Shown: positions 46,210 through 59,121, counted from the stretch's first letter. The stretch is 64,000 bases of DNA from Epiperipatus broadwayi (GCA_028023455.1 JAQFVV010000002.1:30203725-30267724), one strand, 5' to 3'. The notes: a model not told the origin generated them from the letters alone. A program made the numbers and translations.

Positions 46210-47560
46210 TCTATTTATGGCATGAGATGTTCATAATTAAGCTTACAAATGTAAGTCCCTGGCAATAGTAAAGTAAAATAAAATGGAGACTGATTAAAGG
46301 AAGAATAGTGATGATAATTATTATAGAATTAAATTAAGTTAAGTAACTTTATCTCTTTCATTTAATCATATATTATTTTAATAGACACATAATTTGAAAA
46401 TTAAATACTCTTTAATTTGATTAAAATATGATGAACAATATTTATCGTAATTAAGAAGTAGATTTTGTCTTATTCTGTTTTAATACAATATATATATATA
46501 TAATATTTCAATGATTAAAATATTTTGAAATGTGATAAAAGTTTTTCAACTACATGAGTGAATACATACACATTTTTTTTTTATAAATGATATATTATTG
46601 ATTTCATTCTTTGTAATTGGTTTGTGAAATATTTATAATTATTTGAAAGTTATTTAGGTTTTTTATTCATTATTTTTGTAATATGTCTAAATCTGAAATT
46701 ATAAATTATCAGTATAATTTTGCGATGTGCTCTCTTTAATAGGTATGTAATGTGAAATGGGGAGGATGATATATAGACTGGATAGAAAGTCATTAGTGAA
46801 GACTAGTAAAATATGTTAAACTGGAATAATCGGAGACAAACAATCTGATATAACTGATAGCTTTAATTGAATGGTTATTTAATTAATGGATAACTGCCAA
46901 AACTAATCTGCTGTATCAATTAAAAAATTGTCATAAAACCAGATTGAAATATTCTAGAATCAAGTTTATTGCATAATAGTTAAATAAATGCATATAGTAT
47001 AGTTTTTATAAACCATAAAAATCACATGCAACTTACTTGCTGTCACTATCTTATATGTCAATGACATTTTCTGTATTAGTATAGATTATGGTTTCTGTAA
47101 TATTGTTATTATTAAATAATAATAGTTTATTTCTCAGGAGCGGAGGTGCAGAAGTGGAACTGAATCGAATACCTTATGTTCCAGATTCTGACAGTCTATC
47201 ACTGCCCCGAATGGCGCTATCATGAGAAATCAATTCCTAGTGATTATATCTTTTCTCCCTACTCTAGAGACCTATACTGAAAGCTTGAATAGAGTGGAAA
47301 GGGAAGCATTTTTAGTAGTCATATTATGTTTTGCTGCTCCTATTGATCAATATATGGCATTTTTTCAGCATGATCTCTGATATGTTTTTTCAAGCCGTTC
47401 AAAAGGCATATTCTTATTGGTGACGAAATCTACTATTTCGTTAATATTTATTTCTTATTCTTTCACCAACAACTTTTTTTGAGCTTTGTACACATTTATA
47501 ATAAATTAAAGCATTATTTGGTCAAACAAAAAAGTTTAGGAATTTCTACGATGCGTAGAT
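46210..47560. other. Intron sequence without recognised features
   Basis: AT-rich. A less AT-rich patch at 47130-47350 has no recognised content. Confidence 0.4.
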
Positions 47561-47602
47561 GTGCGGCTGGATTTATTGGGGAATAATTATTTAAATTAGG
47601 TT

Positions 47603-47960
47603 TTAAATATTCCACTTATTCGAAAGTTGAATATTATTTTCTTTTTTGTGAGTGTCATGATTGTGGTTGGCAATAAACCATGCTTTCTTAATTTTTCCTT
47701 TTGTCTTGTTCCATGCAGACTAGATTGACATTCTTTGGATCGAAGGCATGACCGAATTGTTGTTCATGTAATCAGAAGACCGATTTGTATTCGAAATCAT
47801 TTTTGCACACTTATATAGACATTTGTGTTGAGTCATTCTTGTGGAGATGTTTGCTCTTCTCATAATATACAATTGGGCAGTTGGTGTCGCTGCATTTAAT
47901 TTTGTAGTATGATCTGCGATGTGTCCTCTGGTGGCAGCTTATGATGTAATTCTGGAAAAT
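47603..47960 (-). pseudogene. PLE GIY-YIG endonuclease relic
   Basis: The minus strand in shifting frames encodes YKIKCSDTNCPIVYYE (the position of the Y.I.C..C...YYGET motif), ANISTRMTQHKCLYKCAK (R...QH block), HEQQFGHAFDPKNVNLVC and KRK..KAW, ending NNIQLSNKWNI with a stop at 47603-47605. The block order matches the relics at 9166 and 12184. Frameshifts and stops make it dead. RT sequence was not seen upstream. Confidence 0.72.
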
Positions 47961-48239
47961 CTATCTTTTGATTACATATTGGTTATAACATTTTGCAAGA
48001 GCAGGTACTAGTAAAGAAAATTGATTTTTTCTGAAAATTGTCATATCTTTACCTCTGCTGCCTGTTTTTTTTTAAAAAAAATAGTCATTTTTGTCAAAAT
48101 TTCATTATTGGAAGTGAATTTTTTTAATCAGTGCAGCAAATTTCATTGGTTGATTCGTAAATTATTAACAATTTGTCCATTCTTATCAATCAAAGATGTT
48201 ATATCTTATTCGGTGCTATTAAATTGTTAACAAATTCTA

Positions 48240-49300
48240 AAAAAAGCTTTGTGATGCACACATATATTCGTAATATTGATATATAACTCCGTATATAATC
48301 TAAATCAAATTTATTTCTATTAAGCTTTCATTTAAATTTTTTTATTAATTTTTAAAAGTATTTGTTGAATGATGTTTTGCTGTCTTTCTCCTTTTGAAAT
48401 TTTTACTGTTATTTGTAATCTTTTACATTTTTTTTTCTTTCTTTTCTTGCCAGCACTTATTATCATTAATCAAATACTTTTTTAATCATTATCAATTACT
48501 TTCATTTCCCTTTGCATAATCTCTTCATATTTATATCTGTTAGTTGGCATATAAACTTTTATCCAACTTTCAATAAAATCATTTTCAATTTATCATCTAC
48601 GCACTTTTGATTTAAAACACTTTTTTTTATATTGATTTCAGGATTTTATATATATATATATCTCCCAAAATGCAAATCTTCCTTCATTCTTTTATCATTC
48701 CCCCTTCTCCATTTAATCTCTAATTTATTTATTATCCTAACATTTATATACTTATTTTTAAAATAAAACTTTGGCCACAAAGTGATATTGGAATTGATAC
48801 AATTCCATTACCCGACGTAAATATTTTTACTTGCTTTTTGGACATTTCAAAAACTGCTTCATTAAAGCATTTCTGAGATATGTATATTTATTTTTAAATC
48901 TGATTAATATCTAGGTTTAATTAATTTCCCCAATATAGAAAATAGTTATTCTCCTCTGACCCATGTATACACACACACACACCTCTCTTAAAAATTACTA
49001 AAAAAATAATACTTACAAAAATATTCTGTGTTTATATATGAATCGGTTAATACTGTGTAATAATAATGTAATGACCCAATGTGTATATAAACATATAAAA
49101 AAAAAACGATTGTTAATTACATATGAATATAGCAATTATTATTATTTATATCAGTTATATTCTAGATATATCATATTCTTAATCCGCTAATATCAGTATA
49201 CACAATACTTGGAAAATCACATGATGTCTTCTGGTTTGTTTTGTCTTCATGACTTCAGTTAATAGAGATTATTATGTAATCAAAAGTATTTCTGTTCAAT
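48240..49300. other. Intron sequence without recognised features
   Basis: T-rich sequence with TA and (AC)n microsatellites (about 48969-48982). Nothing else recognised. Confidence 0.45.
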
Positions 49301-49309
49301 TTATATATT

Positions 49310-49460
49310 ATCATCTACCTTTTCTCGTAAAATCTTTGTCGTGTGTTTAGATTTGTTTTGTTATTTGGACAGCTATCATGACATCTGATCGGCTGTCGGA
49401 TAAGTATTGTAAGGAGCGCTGAGAGATTTGGCAGTATCTCAATTTATTTCAGTTATCATC
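49310..49460. repeat. Family J repeat, single arm
   Basis: TTCTCGTAAAATCTTTGTCG and CATGACATCTGATCGGCTGT match the right arms of 411-541 and 25225-25370. Confidence 0.65.
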
Positions 49461-49859
49461 TACCGTTATTATAATTTAAAATATACTATACGTATTAGTA
49501 TACATGTTATTGATTAGTAAATAAGTGTAGTACGTAATTTAAAACTAAAAAGGCTATAACTTTTTAACACCATTTTATGATTAATTTATTAATAGAATGA
49601 AACTATTTTTGATTACCTTTAGAATTATATATAAAGCTAAACATTAGTATAATAAATGTTAAGCTGTCTTACAATTGGGTTTTAGAAATTATATTTAAAA
49701 ATTACAAATCAAATTAGTAACCAGCAAATTATTTGTGAAAAATTAATTAAACATTTGTTATTTCAAAAACAGTGCAAAAAGAAAGATCTTACAAATTAAA
49801 CAGATTTGTTGATATGTAAACATCTCAATATTTTATTTTATTTTGTTTAAATTTTCTGG

Positions 49860-50290
49860 ATATTCTCGTTCCAGGCACAAGATAAAGAATGACTTTGAGA
49901 AAATAAGAATGACCATCTTATTTTCAAACGTAAATGCACTTACATAGATCATTCTTAAGTGTCTTGGAATGAGAGTGTGAATATATTGTCTTTCACTTTA
50001 TATCCATTTCTTTTAATAATGTATTAACACTTATGAAATATTAAAATTTGCTTTATGCTATTATTGGATGTTAAACTATGTGATGATCAATGGATTTTAC
50101 TAGCGCCTTGCCTTTATAATTCTATTTAGAAGGTAATAATCCTTCCTGTTTATTTATAGTTACGCTCTCATTCCAAGATACTTAAGATTGGCCTATATAA
50201 ATATATTTAGGTTTGAAAATTAGGTTTTTCTCATCTTTGTCTTGTGACTGGAACGAGAGTATCCTCATATATTTAACATCGTATAGTGAA
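49860..50290. repeat. Family K fold-back, 430 bp
   Basis: GATATTCTCGTTCCAGGCAC at the left is mirrored by GTGACTGGAACGAGAGTATC at the right. Inner CTTGGAATGAGAGTG / CTCTCATTCCAAG blocks are also mirrored. Related to 3905-4062. Confidence 0.75.
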
Positions 50291-50489
50291 AGTGAGAAAG
50301 GATTATTACTTTCTAAATAGAATTTCAGTCTGTCGCTGTGTTAGTAAAAGTCATTGATCATTATATTGTAAGTTTTATAGAAACATATAAATAAACAAAG
50401 TTGTAGAACCATGTGATCTCTGTTTGCATATTTATTATATTAGCATATGGATTTTTTGTGACAGCTGAATTGTTAATAAATATTATAAA

Positions 50490-51250
50490 AGAACCTGCAC
50501 AGATTCCCACTAGGAAATAGATTCATCAATGGTTTTATTACATTCTTCATGTTTGGCATTTTAGTCATAGATTTGGGAGTCCTTAAAACTGTATGGTTCT
50601 TACTTTGTGTTTGCCCACATTTACATAGGTCAGCTGTTGATAAATTTTACTTACAAAGCAGATGAACATAATGACCATGGGTTATCTTGAATCTGTTGAT
50701 GAAACTGAAGTTGCGTTTAGGAAGATCAAATCCAGCTGACTTTATTGTTAGATCTGGAGAAATAAATTTGTTACACTGTAAGAATTCAATTTTTTATATA
50801 TAATTTCTTCACTTGTAGATTTTTTTGTTGAATATGCAGGAGATCTCGATTAGTGATATGTCTTAGGGGGAGAAACTATATCTTGAGTTATCGGCAAGTC
50901 CAATCAACTTGGCAATACCAACTTATCTTCTGATGTCTTGTAGAATGTGTGAACATAAAGGAAATTACTACAAAGCAGTAGATTTGAGTGTGCCAATATT
51001 TCTCATGGTAATACTCGATTGAGTATCCAAAAGATTAGTGTGAGAACTTTTTTTTCCAACTAGGGGCAGAGTATTTACCAGCAGAATATATTAGTGCTAA
51101 AGAAGCCCTCTGTAAAGTATTTGCATACCAACCCCAAGTTGGGCTAACTAGCTTTCCACAGAGATTATTCCTAGAAATTAATTTTGATTTCAACTTAAGT
51201 ACATGAAGAAAATAACTTAGACTACAGTTCAAAGTGTTTTCAGTTACAAG
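50490..51250 (-). pseudogene. Second LINE type, RT C-terminal relic
   Basis: On the minus strand: LISRNNLCGKLVSPTWGWYA, NTLQRASLALIYSAGKYSAP and SW, corresponding to the LxGTxWGxxxxTLRxxALxLxYSxAEYxxPxW block of LINE RTs. Downstream are INRFKITHGHYVHLLCK, DLCKCGQTQSENHTV, the usual LNRxRxGxG..LxxW and CxCGxxxQxxxH tail. Many stops. It differs from the LINE family at 23 and 61 kb. Confidence 0.75.
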
Positions 51251-51855
51251 ATGAGTATCTTTTGATTAGATGAAAACTTGAGCATATTCTCTTCAATGGG
51301 TCAGATATAAGAACTCAGTTTTTGAAAAAGATTCCCAATCTTTTTATATCCTTATCGAAAGACTTTTTTTTCATGAAAGGATCTCTTTTGGGAAGTCAAA
51401 ACAACGTCATTACTTAACGAATTTCCTGCATTCTGTTTCAGGGAAAATCACTGATCCCATTATTATATTAACAGATAATGGTCAACTAATATTTACTTGT
51501 AATGTAGCAAATAATAAAAATCGTATAACAACAGCTATATAAATAAATTAAAAATTTATATATAAGTTTTTTTTCGGCATATGGTTTCGTGTCCTTTTCA
51601 TATGTTAATCATCTATTTTTACATTAACCAAATTATTGCAGATAGATATGTAGTATTCCATAATGGAAATAAAATAACAAAATAAATTATTAGTAAATTA
51701 GAATACAACCTTCATATAGAGATCAAATATAACTTGTAATAAGATGAAAATGCTTCAGATCTTATTTTGTATTTATTGTTATAATCTAAAACCTAATGAA
51801 GAGTATAATTCATGTATTATTAAAGTGAAATTTGTCTCTACTTGTATATTTAAAG

Positions 51856-52045
51856 AAATCTTCAAAAGTCCCGTCTTCAGTCGAAGCGGCAGTGAGCAGT
51901 AGCTGCACTGGTGTTTTAGAAGAAGAGGAAGAAGATGAACTCAATTCTGATTTGAGCAACATATCTTGTATAAAATCTAGTACAGACTGCATGGAAGTGG
52001 ATAATGGCTACCATGAAGATAATGGGGGTGTGGCTGATTCTTCAG
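51856..52045 (+). CDS. SLC4A1AP: Kanadaptin exon h (acidic Ser/Glu-rich)
   Basis: 190 nt between GTATATTTAAAG and GTAATT. It encodes KSSKVPSSVEAAVSSSCTG, VLEEEEEDELNSDLSNIS and NGYHEDNGGVADSS. The acidic EEEEED run corresponds to the acidic low-complexity region of family members, where sequence is otherwise poorly conserved. It joins 41924 in phase 0 and leaves one base of a split codon completed at 57260. The call rests mainly on phase, splice sites and composition. Confidence 0.75.
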
Positions 52046-52446
52046 GTAATTAAGTGAACATTTTAGTATTGCGAATAAAATCATTAGTAATATTTGTACT
52101 AACATTATATATGCTTAAAAATTGTCTTTCTCTTAATTGATAAAATTCCTTTATAAACCATATTTGTTATACGCCAAAAATTAAATCTTTTTAGTTCTTT
52201 TTAATTATTGTGGTAGATGTTAAATCATCATAGCTCAATGTATATATAATTATTGAAGCAAATCACTCTCCTCTTTGGTGACACTGATGACAGAGGATCA
52301 AACCCTAAATGGATCCCCCTATTCTTTAAGCTTTTGGTGTTTAATATTGAGTGAATTCAATATGATCATCTCCATTCTTGTTTAATTGACTTTGAAATAA
52401 ATGATTCTAATTAGAGTTTTTAACTTTTCTTATACACTTGTAATTT

Positions 52447-52676
52447 AGATACGAACACTTGGAAGCGCAAATTAAGAAAAGCTTGAAAATGCCTCGGAAG
52501 GGATTCTTACAATTTACTAAGCATGCTTTCAATATCGCTATGATTATGATATCACTGTAAGATATTGAAAGCATGCTTAGCAGATTATAAGAATCTTACC
52601 AAGAAAATTCGTATACCTCACTTTCCATTAATCCACTTTCTAAGCTTTTCTTAATTCACACTTCCAAGCTCATATC
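52447..52676. repeat. Fold-back repeat, family H
   Basis: GATACGAACACTTGGAAGCG and AATTAAGAAAAGCTTG on the left are mirrored by CAAGCTTT-like and AATTCACACTTCCAAGCTC on the right. The inner AGCATGCTTTCAATATC is mirrored by GATATTGAAAGCATGCT. About 230 bp in total. Confidence 0.8.
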
Positions 52677-52679
52677 TAA

Positions 52680-54215
52680 ATGATTTAATCATTAATGCCA
52701 TGTCTTTTATCCGGCTGATATTTTCAATTCATTCCGTATTTCCGTCAATGTTGGCAGGGATAAGCTTATAAACATTGAAGGCTTAAAGAATAGGTGGATC
52801 CGCTCTATTCTTGACCCATTGTCAACAGAGTTTTATTTGTTCACAGCCTGAAGGGAAGAGTGGTTTACTCCATTAAATTATAAAAGTAAAATGTGGTTAT
52901 TTTATTACAAGAATTAAGGAATTGAAGTGTTGTAGTAAAAGTAATGAAAATATTTAGATTAGGGAATAATAGTGTAAGTTACTGTATATAAAAATGGTTT
53001 TTATACAGTTGAGATTTCGATATATACAAATTGGGACCGCATGACACTTTTATATTTATTTGGATTAGGCATTTTTTGCAAAGATTAATTATTAGACGAC
53101 AATAATAAATAGACTTCTACAATCATTTTCTACTTGGTGAGCTTTCGTATTGAAGGTACTCGCTATAATCGTCATCCATCCAAAGAAATCAAGTGTGGAT
53201 TCTGAAATCATTGTTGTTCAATATCCATTAATCCATAATACCGCTTAATGATGGAAGCTAAAGACGGAAATCTGTCGTGTGAATCTAGTAACTAGATAAT
53301 GAGATCGCTAATGTAATTAATGTTAATCTATTGTAAAATTTAAAAATTTCACCCCTCCGTATATTTAAATTACTGTAACAAATCATAAATATTATATGTG
53401 ATCTCTAAGAATTTATAATCAAAAGATCAAGAAACAAAAAGTTATTTTGGGATTGTAATTTGAAACCTTATTTAGTAGAAGATTTTTTTTTTTTTTTAAT
53501 AAAAGCAAAACATTTACAAGCAGTTCCCCACCTTTCTTAAGTTGTCCACCTCACAACTTTTAACTCGATTTATGCAGTGATGTATTAAGATGTGTCTTCT
53601 ATGAATGATCATAGATTGTTAATGATCATATTTGCAGAGTATTAACACATCGAAATGTTTTATAAATTATACATTGTTGGAAACATTGTTTTTTAAAGAT
53701 AATAGTGTCATGCAAGTAACAACATATTGAACTTTGAATGATATGATAATAAGTAAAACTAATTTGATGCTAATAAGTGACAGTAATATACTTCTTTTCT
53801 TCCTTTTTTATTGTTAAAGTTTAAACAGCGTGACCAAAAAGTAAAATTACTTTGCTACTATTGACTGAATATATCCCCCTCCCCCACCTCTTTTTCTTAT
53901 AATTAGGCCAAATTATTATCACTTTTGAACAGTGTAAGTAAATGATTAAAATTACTTTTCTTTTAGTAAGTGAAAGAAAAGTTCTTTTCTCTGTCTTTCA
54001 TAAGTACTAAAAGAAATTATGAAAATTTGGATAGTTGAATAATTGTTGCTAGTGACTTTTTTTTGCTCCATTTTTATACTGCTAAACTGAATTGTTATCC
54101 ATTTCTGAATGGTATGATGTATTTAGAATGCTGTGACATTTATATGCCAGATATTTTTATGTAAGTACAATTACTTTCACAACAAATGTTTTTATTCCTT
54201 GAATTATATAAATCA
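52680..54215. other. Intron sequence without recognised features
   Basis: AT-rich; no coding or repeat family recognised. Confidence 0.4.
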
Positions 54216-54219
54216 GGTC

Positions 54220-54720
54220 TTTTTCGCATGTCTTTGGTCATATGTTTATGATTACATCCTTCCACAAGGTGTTAAAAGCGGATAGAAACCAGTGTAGTGA
54301 AAATTACATTACAGAAATATTATTCATTGTTGGGTAATCTCTAGCCCAATGAATGACTAATAAAAATTATTAATATACTTCCACCAATTGGTTTGTAATA
54401 AAGTTGTGAGAGCAGTAATTTTGACACATCAATTAAACTGTAGAAGTTTGCTATCTATATATATATACTGAACAATGATAAAGATATGTGTAAGAGATTG
54501 AGTGCTGGTTCCACAAAATTGTATCTTGATGATCGTACATCTTTTTCACATGTTTTTGGTCATATATTTATGATTATATCCTTACACAAGATTATAAAAA
54601 AGGCATAGAAACCAGTTCCTACCTTGCGCGAGAGTGATGTAGTGAAAATTACACGAAGAGAAATATTATTCATTATCGGATAATCTCTAGTCTAATGAAC
54701 GACTAATAAAAATTATTAAT
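54220..54720. repeat. Two family E repeat copies
   Basis: 54220-54420 and 54545-54720 both carry GGTCATAT.TTTATGATTA, a GATAGAAACCAGT-like block, GAAATATTATTCATT and GACTAATAAAAATTATTAAT. Between them, GATTGAGTGCTGGTTCCAC (54498-54517) is a decayed family B ribozyme region. A third copy is at 10310-10480. Confidence 0.65.
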
Positions 54721-54819
54721 TTACAGATATTCATATATTTATACATGTAGGAACAAAATTGTTAAACAATATGTAATGTTGTAATTATAAATTTATTAAA
54801 CGCACATTGATTACGTAGT

Positions 54820-54920
54820 AATATTTACTGAGGCTATAACCTCTGGTTAAAACACCTGTAGAGGTCCCTACTATCGCATTTTGTACGCATATTATCGAGG
54901 TTATAGCCTCAGTAAATATT
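54820..54920. repeat. Perfect 24-bp inverted repeat, family G
   Basis: 54820-54843 (AATATTTACTGAGGCTATAA...) and 54897-54920 are exact reverse complements. The loop has CCTGTAGAGGTCCCTAC, shared with 13940-14070. Confidence 0.82.
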
Positions 54921-55065
54921 AATATGTAATGTTATGTATTTGAAAGCTTGAAATTTTTATATTTTATATTTTGATGAAGTATCATTACATTATTTTTATA
55001 TACTATTAAAAAAAGATAAAGAGGATGACGTATTTTTAATTATTACAGAAATTATTCTATCACAT

Positions 55066-55430
55066 AATATTCAATTGACCAAACACTTTACTACTTTTAC
55101 AGTGCTTTATTATCCACCCTTTCCTGCAGTTTACAGTTTCTATTGCCTCAGCAATCTTCTTCAGAACGCTATACAGTCGAGATTGGGAGATATAGCGTTC
55201 TGAAGAAGATTGCTGAGGCAATCGAAATTGTAAACTGCAGGAAAAATCAAATTTTAAAAAATAAACTGTTAACAGTTATTTTTTAAAATTAAAATTTGAT
55301 TGTAACAGTTGAGATTAGGAGATATAGCATTCTGAAGAAGATTGCTGGGGCAGTCAAAACTGTAAACTGCAGGAAAGGGTGGAGAATAAAGCATTGTAAA
55401 AGTAGTAAAGTGTTTGGTCAATTGAATATT
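55066..55430. repeat. Nested inverted array of hammerhead-like motifs
   Basis: Outer arms of about 70 bp at 55066-55140 and 55356-55430 (CAATTGACCAAACACTTTAC, CACCCTTTCCTGCAGTTTAC) are nearly exact complements. Inside, 55142-55173 and 55191-55222 are an exact 32-bp inverted repeat. Motifs read CTGAAGA-A-GATTGC-TGAG-GCAATC-GAAAT at 55200 (plus), a decayed minus copy at 55130-55164, and a plus copy at 55332 (CTGAAGA...CAAAAC). Confidence 0.78.
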
Positions 55431-55529
55431 ATATGATATACATATGGCAATGCAATAGGAAACAGTGGTTATTATACTTCTTGAAGAAGATATAGAAATT
55501 ATTCTGAGAGAAAGCAAATACTTGAATTG

Positions 55530-56455
55530 CTATTAATTGCTGAAAACGTTTCTAACATTGACTAGGAAAAGGTTTATTCCGTATATTTATTGATTTATAG
55601 TAACGGAGCACGTTTTTGGCTAGAGAAGGTCAATTCATAGCATTCGCAAGGTAGCCGGTATACTGCAATATTTATAGATATGTGTCATATTGAAATTCAA
55701 TAATAAGTTTGTTGTACTCCGGAAAAAGTAAGGAAAATATATTAGAGAAATATATATTTTTTAGATCGCTAACTGATAAGGTTTTAATTAATGATTAAAC
55801 TTGCTTAGAATATAACAATGGAATTTACCTATTTGTGATAAGAAAATTGTGTTCGGTAAATATCAAGAAATATTTGCTAATTACAAATTTTTTCTTGATT
55901 CAATAGAAGTTGAACTTACTAATTAAAAACGCGAAGAGGGAAACAAGACTGTTAACAATCAAGATGTACCTTGGATTACCGCAGGCAAAACTGTGGTGAT
56001 AAATATAGTGCACTGTTCTTATTCCAGTGATTTTACCAAGTGAACTGTTGGTAAGAGATTTAGCAGACAGTAGTCATAAGAAGCTTAAGTGAGGGTGCAG
56101 TGCTCCAGTGTGAAATCAGTGTGATTGTGACTAGCATCTGAATGAAGCCAAAAAACTCCGTTAGTTTGAGCAATGGAGCCAAAGTGTTTTGGAAACTGAG
56201 GCCAAGGGAAACCATCCAGCAAGCTGTATGTGTGTCATGGAAATTAACCACAAGTGAACTATATATACTGTGTTGGAGTGTAACAATAACTATTCACTAT
56301 TAATAACATTTCATTATTATTTCAGTTCGTATCTAAATTTATTATTTATTGTTTTATTTTTTGGGATTCTGAGTGCCTGCATTCGAATACACAACAATAT
56401 TGTATAAACCTTTTCCCTAGAGCAACATTAGAAACATTTTCGGCAACTAATTACA
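55530..56455. mobile_element. TIR-bounded element of about 0.93 kb
   Basis: 55530-55582 (TTGCTATTAATTGCTGAAAA, CGTTTCTAACATTGACTAGG) is mirrored imperfectly at 56404-56455. The interior is less AT-rich than its surroundings (for example 55980-56250) but no protein was recognised. Confidence 0.55.
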
Positions 56456-57259
56456 AACAAGGTAAGAAAAAGGATAACTTCGAGTAATGACTTATTCTTG
56501 TAAAGTTCTACTAAATTTTTGTATTACAAATAAAGTTTTATTTTATTATAGTGTCACAGTTATGAGATTTCTGTTATTAAAAAAACAAAGTATTTACTAC
56601 AGCACTATAGATTATAACGGCTGCAATCCTTATGTTTCTATAACAAATACTGGATGATATTTGAACTTTGAACAGTTTTAAATTGAGACTTATTCCATCC
56701 ATTTTGCTTATTTGTTCAATATTGTTTAATATCTAATATTCATTATTTGAAGGTTTTTTTGATCTATGTCATTTAAATCTAAAGCATAGAATCTTTTGAA
56801 AAAAAATCAAATAAGATTTCTATACAGAGACTATAATGAAGAAGACGTAATGGATATTTCATTTAATGAGAATTAGCAGTTAATTAATAAGCAAACTAGT
56901 GTGTGTGTGTTGTTACAATTCTCCTATTTATATATTTATTTTAAAAAACAAATAGAGCTTTTATTTGTAGAACTTACTTTTGTAATTTGTTTGGGAATTA
57001 TTTTATATATATATATTCGTAATCAGTTTTTAACCTTTTCACTTTGTCTTTAACATCAAAATTGTATATTGTTCATTTATAATTAAAATTCATAAGTTGA
57101 AGCAATAATAGATTTATTTTAAAATAATCCCTATAATGTAAATCCAGTAGGATTTTTTTTCGAATATATATGTTATTTATTGTCGTTTGTGTACATTCAA
57201 AGAAATAAACTTCTATTTAAATCCTGACAAATATATATATTGTATATATTACCTGATAG

Positions 57260-57337
57260 ATGATTTTAACGCTGAAGGTCCTGATCAGTCATCTGAAATA
57301 CCGTCTTATTTTTTGGAGAATGAAGCTCAACAGACTG
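57260..57337 (+). CDS. SLC4A1AP: Kanadaptin exon i (variable C-terminal region)
   Basis: 78 nt between ATTACCTGATAG and GTAAGT. It encodes DFNAEGPDQSSEIPSYFLEN and EAQQT after a split GAT codon with 52045. Placement rests on splice sites, phase and an acidic/polar composition suiting this region; the family is not conserved here. The hallmark C-terminus (WxPPxGQSGDGRTxLNxKxGY) was not found before 64000, so the gene very likely continues past the window. Confidence 0.62.
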
Positions 57338-57740
57338 GTAAGTAAATCTTTTTTTTATTTTTATTAATTGCTTAAAACTGTAATTTTCATGACTTAATAC
57401 GCATGCTTAATTAGTATGTCCTTAGGAGGAAATCAGTTTAAGAAGCAGATATTTTATTATTTAAGTAAAAATGGAAATGAAATTTTAATTGATTAATTAT
57501 GAAGTATTAAAGTTGACGCACGATCTTTAATATTTTTTTAAAACTTAATTTATGGTTAAAGTATAAGTTTTCTCATCCCTGGTGTTTGCCGCGGGATGGC
57601 GTTGATGCTAATCAAAAATATATACATATAACGATTCCGGGGCCGGACCTTGATTTGATATAAAAAGATCTGATTTATTAGATTTGTAATAAAATATTCT
57701 AGTAACTAATACTATTGTATGATGTTAGTCTTTCATTTTT

Positions 57741-58085
57741 GTAAATGTTTATTAATATTATATTGTTTTTTTAGTTTGTGTGTGTGTCTTTAAAGTTACG
57801 GTGTTTTTTTCTACTTTTTTTTTTGTCTTTATATGTCTTTTTAAAGTTACGGTATTTTTTTCAAGAGTAAATCACTCATTTTATTAAAAAGCAATACGTA
57901 ATAAGTAAATGTTGATTAATCTTATATTGTTTTTTGAGTTTGTGTGTTTCTGTCTTTAAAGTTACGGTGTTTTTCTAATTTTTTTTTTGACTTTAGGTGT
58001 GTCTTTTTAAAGTTACGGTATTTTTTGTCAGGAGTCAATCAATCATTTTATTAAAAAGCAATACGTAATTCTAAATCTATAAAAA
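57741..58085. repeat. Tandem duplication of about 165 bp
   Basis: 57741-57905 and 57906-58085 align throughout. Each contains two TCTTTAAAGTTACGGT-like blocks and ends TTTTATTAAAAAGCAATACG. Confidence 0.8.
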
Positions 58086-58275
58086 GTAATGTAATTTAGA
58101 CAACATTTCCTATTATGATTTTGTGTGTGTTTTAATGATACACATACATCACTACAAATGGAAAATAATTCACGGCAACAACTCAAAAGGAAAATAAACC
58201 CTCCCAAATATTTAATTAAAGGATTCTATGTTAAGTTTGAAGACTAACAAATAATCTTCGAATTTGGGGGAAGTA

Positions 58276-59121
58276 TTGTTATGTAGGTGTATAATTAAAA
58301 TACACACAAAATAATAATAATAAATGTTGTAAATGGGGATTTAATATTGAATCGTATGTACGTGTATCAATTGTCACACATACATACGCAAGTTATATAT
58401 ATATATATACGTGAAGATAAAAAAAAAAAAATACTTCATTAATTTAAAATCATCTTAGACTTTAATAGCTGTATTATTTTGTAAAACAGCAAAAAAAAAC
58501 AAAAAACAAATCCTTTGAGATAGGAAGGTTAATTAACCAAAGAACTTTGCAGATCAACAAGATGAATAATTAATTAAAATAGTAATGGGGCTGAAAAAAG
58601 GAATAATCAATCAAAGTAAAAGGTAAGTCTAAATCTGCTTCTGCAAGTAAACTGGGAGGGATTGATCCGACCATGACGGACAAGATTTGACCAATCAAAT
58701 CCAGAAATATTCAGAACTGGCGAAATGAGTGCAAGTGTAAAGCATCGGCAAACTGGTAGTTCTACCCGATACAGATGAACTGTGAAAGGCGCTGAACGTC
58801 GCTCATTTAGCACTGTAGTGGACTGCTGGCCTCCGAACGTCCAAGAGTCAGCATAATAGGGGCTATAAAGTAGGTCGCATAGATCTTTATTCTTCTTTTT
58901 TCATACCTTCGGGTTTTGTTGATCTAAATGTATAATTATTGTTTTTATGTATTCGTGTAAATATGTAGATATTAGTGTATTGTAATTAAATCTGCTTTTC
59001 TTATTCTACCGGCGTTAGTCTCAGGGATTAGGATTCTTGTATGCATATATAGGCAGGGCAAGGTTGGCTTACTGCATAGATTGTTCGCCAGCGAGTATTA
59101 TATAGAACTGGCGGACATAAC
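58276..59121 (+). mobile_element. Probable LTR (846 bp) preceded by a polypurine tract
   Basis: Begins TGTTATGTAGG, ends GGCGGACATAACA, with the short terminal inverted repeat TGTTATG/CATAACA. GGGGGAAG lies just before it, as expected for a 3' LTR. A TATA-like GGCTATAAAG is at about 58861. Internal domains were not recognised upstream. The flanking 5 bases do not match, so it is not shown to be an intact solo LTR. It is GC-richer than the host introns. Confidence 0.5.

Noticed and set aside
55269-55517. 82-codon minus-strand open frame
   Set aside because: Lies in the inverted hammerhead-like array; its reading frame is a by-product of the repeats.
56060-56251. 63-codon minus-strand frame as a transposase remnant
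   Set aside because: No catalytic motif could be identified; left as unrecognised interior of the TIR element.
57741-58085. CRISPR-like or regulatory array from the repeated TTTAAAGTTACGGT block
   Set aside because: Only four copies within a 165-bp duplication, no uniform spacers, and the context is eukaryotic.
58607-58813. 68-codon minus-strand open frame in the GC-richer region
   Set aside because: Falls inside the probable LTR and shows no family motif.
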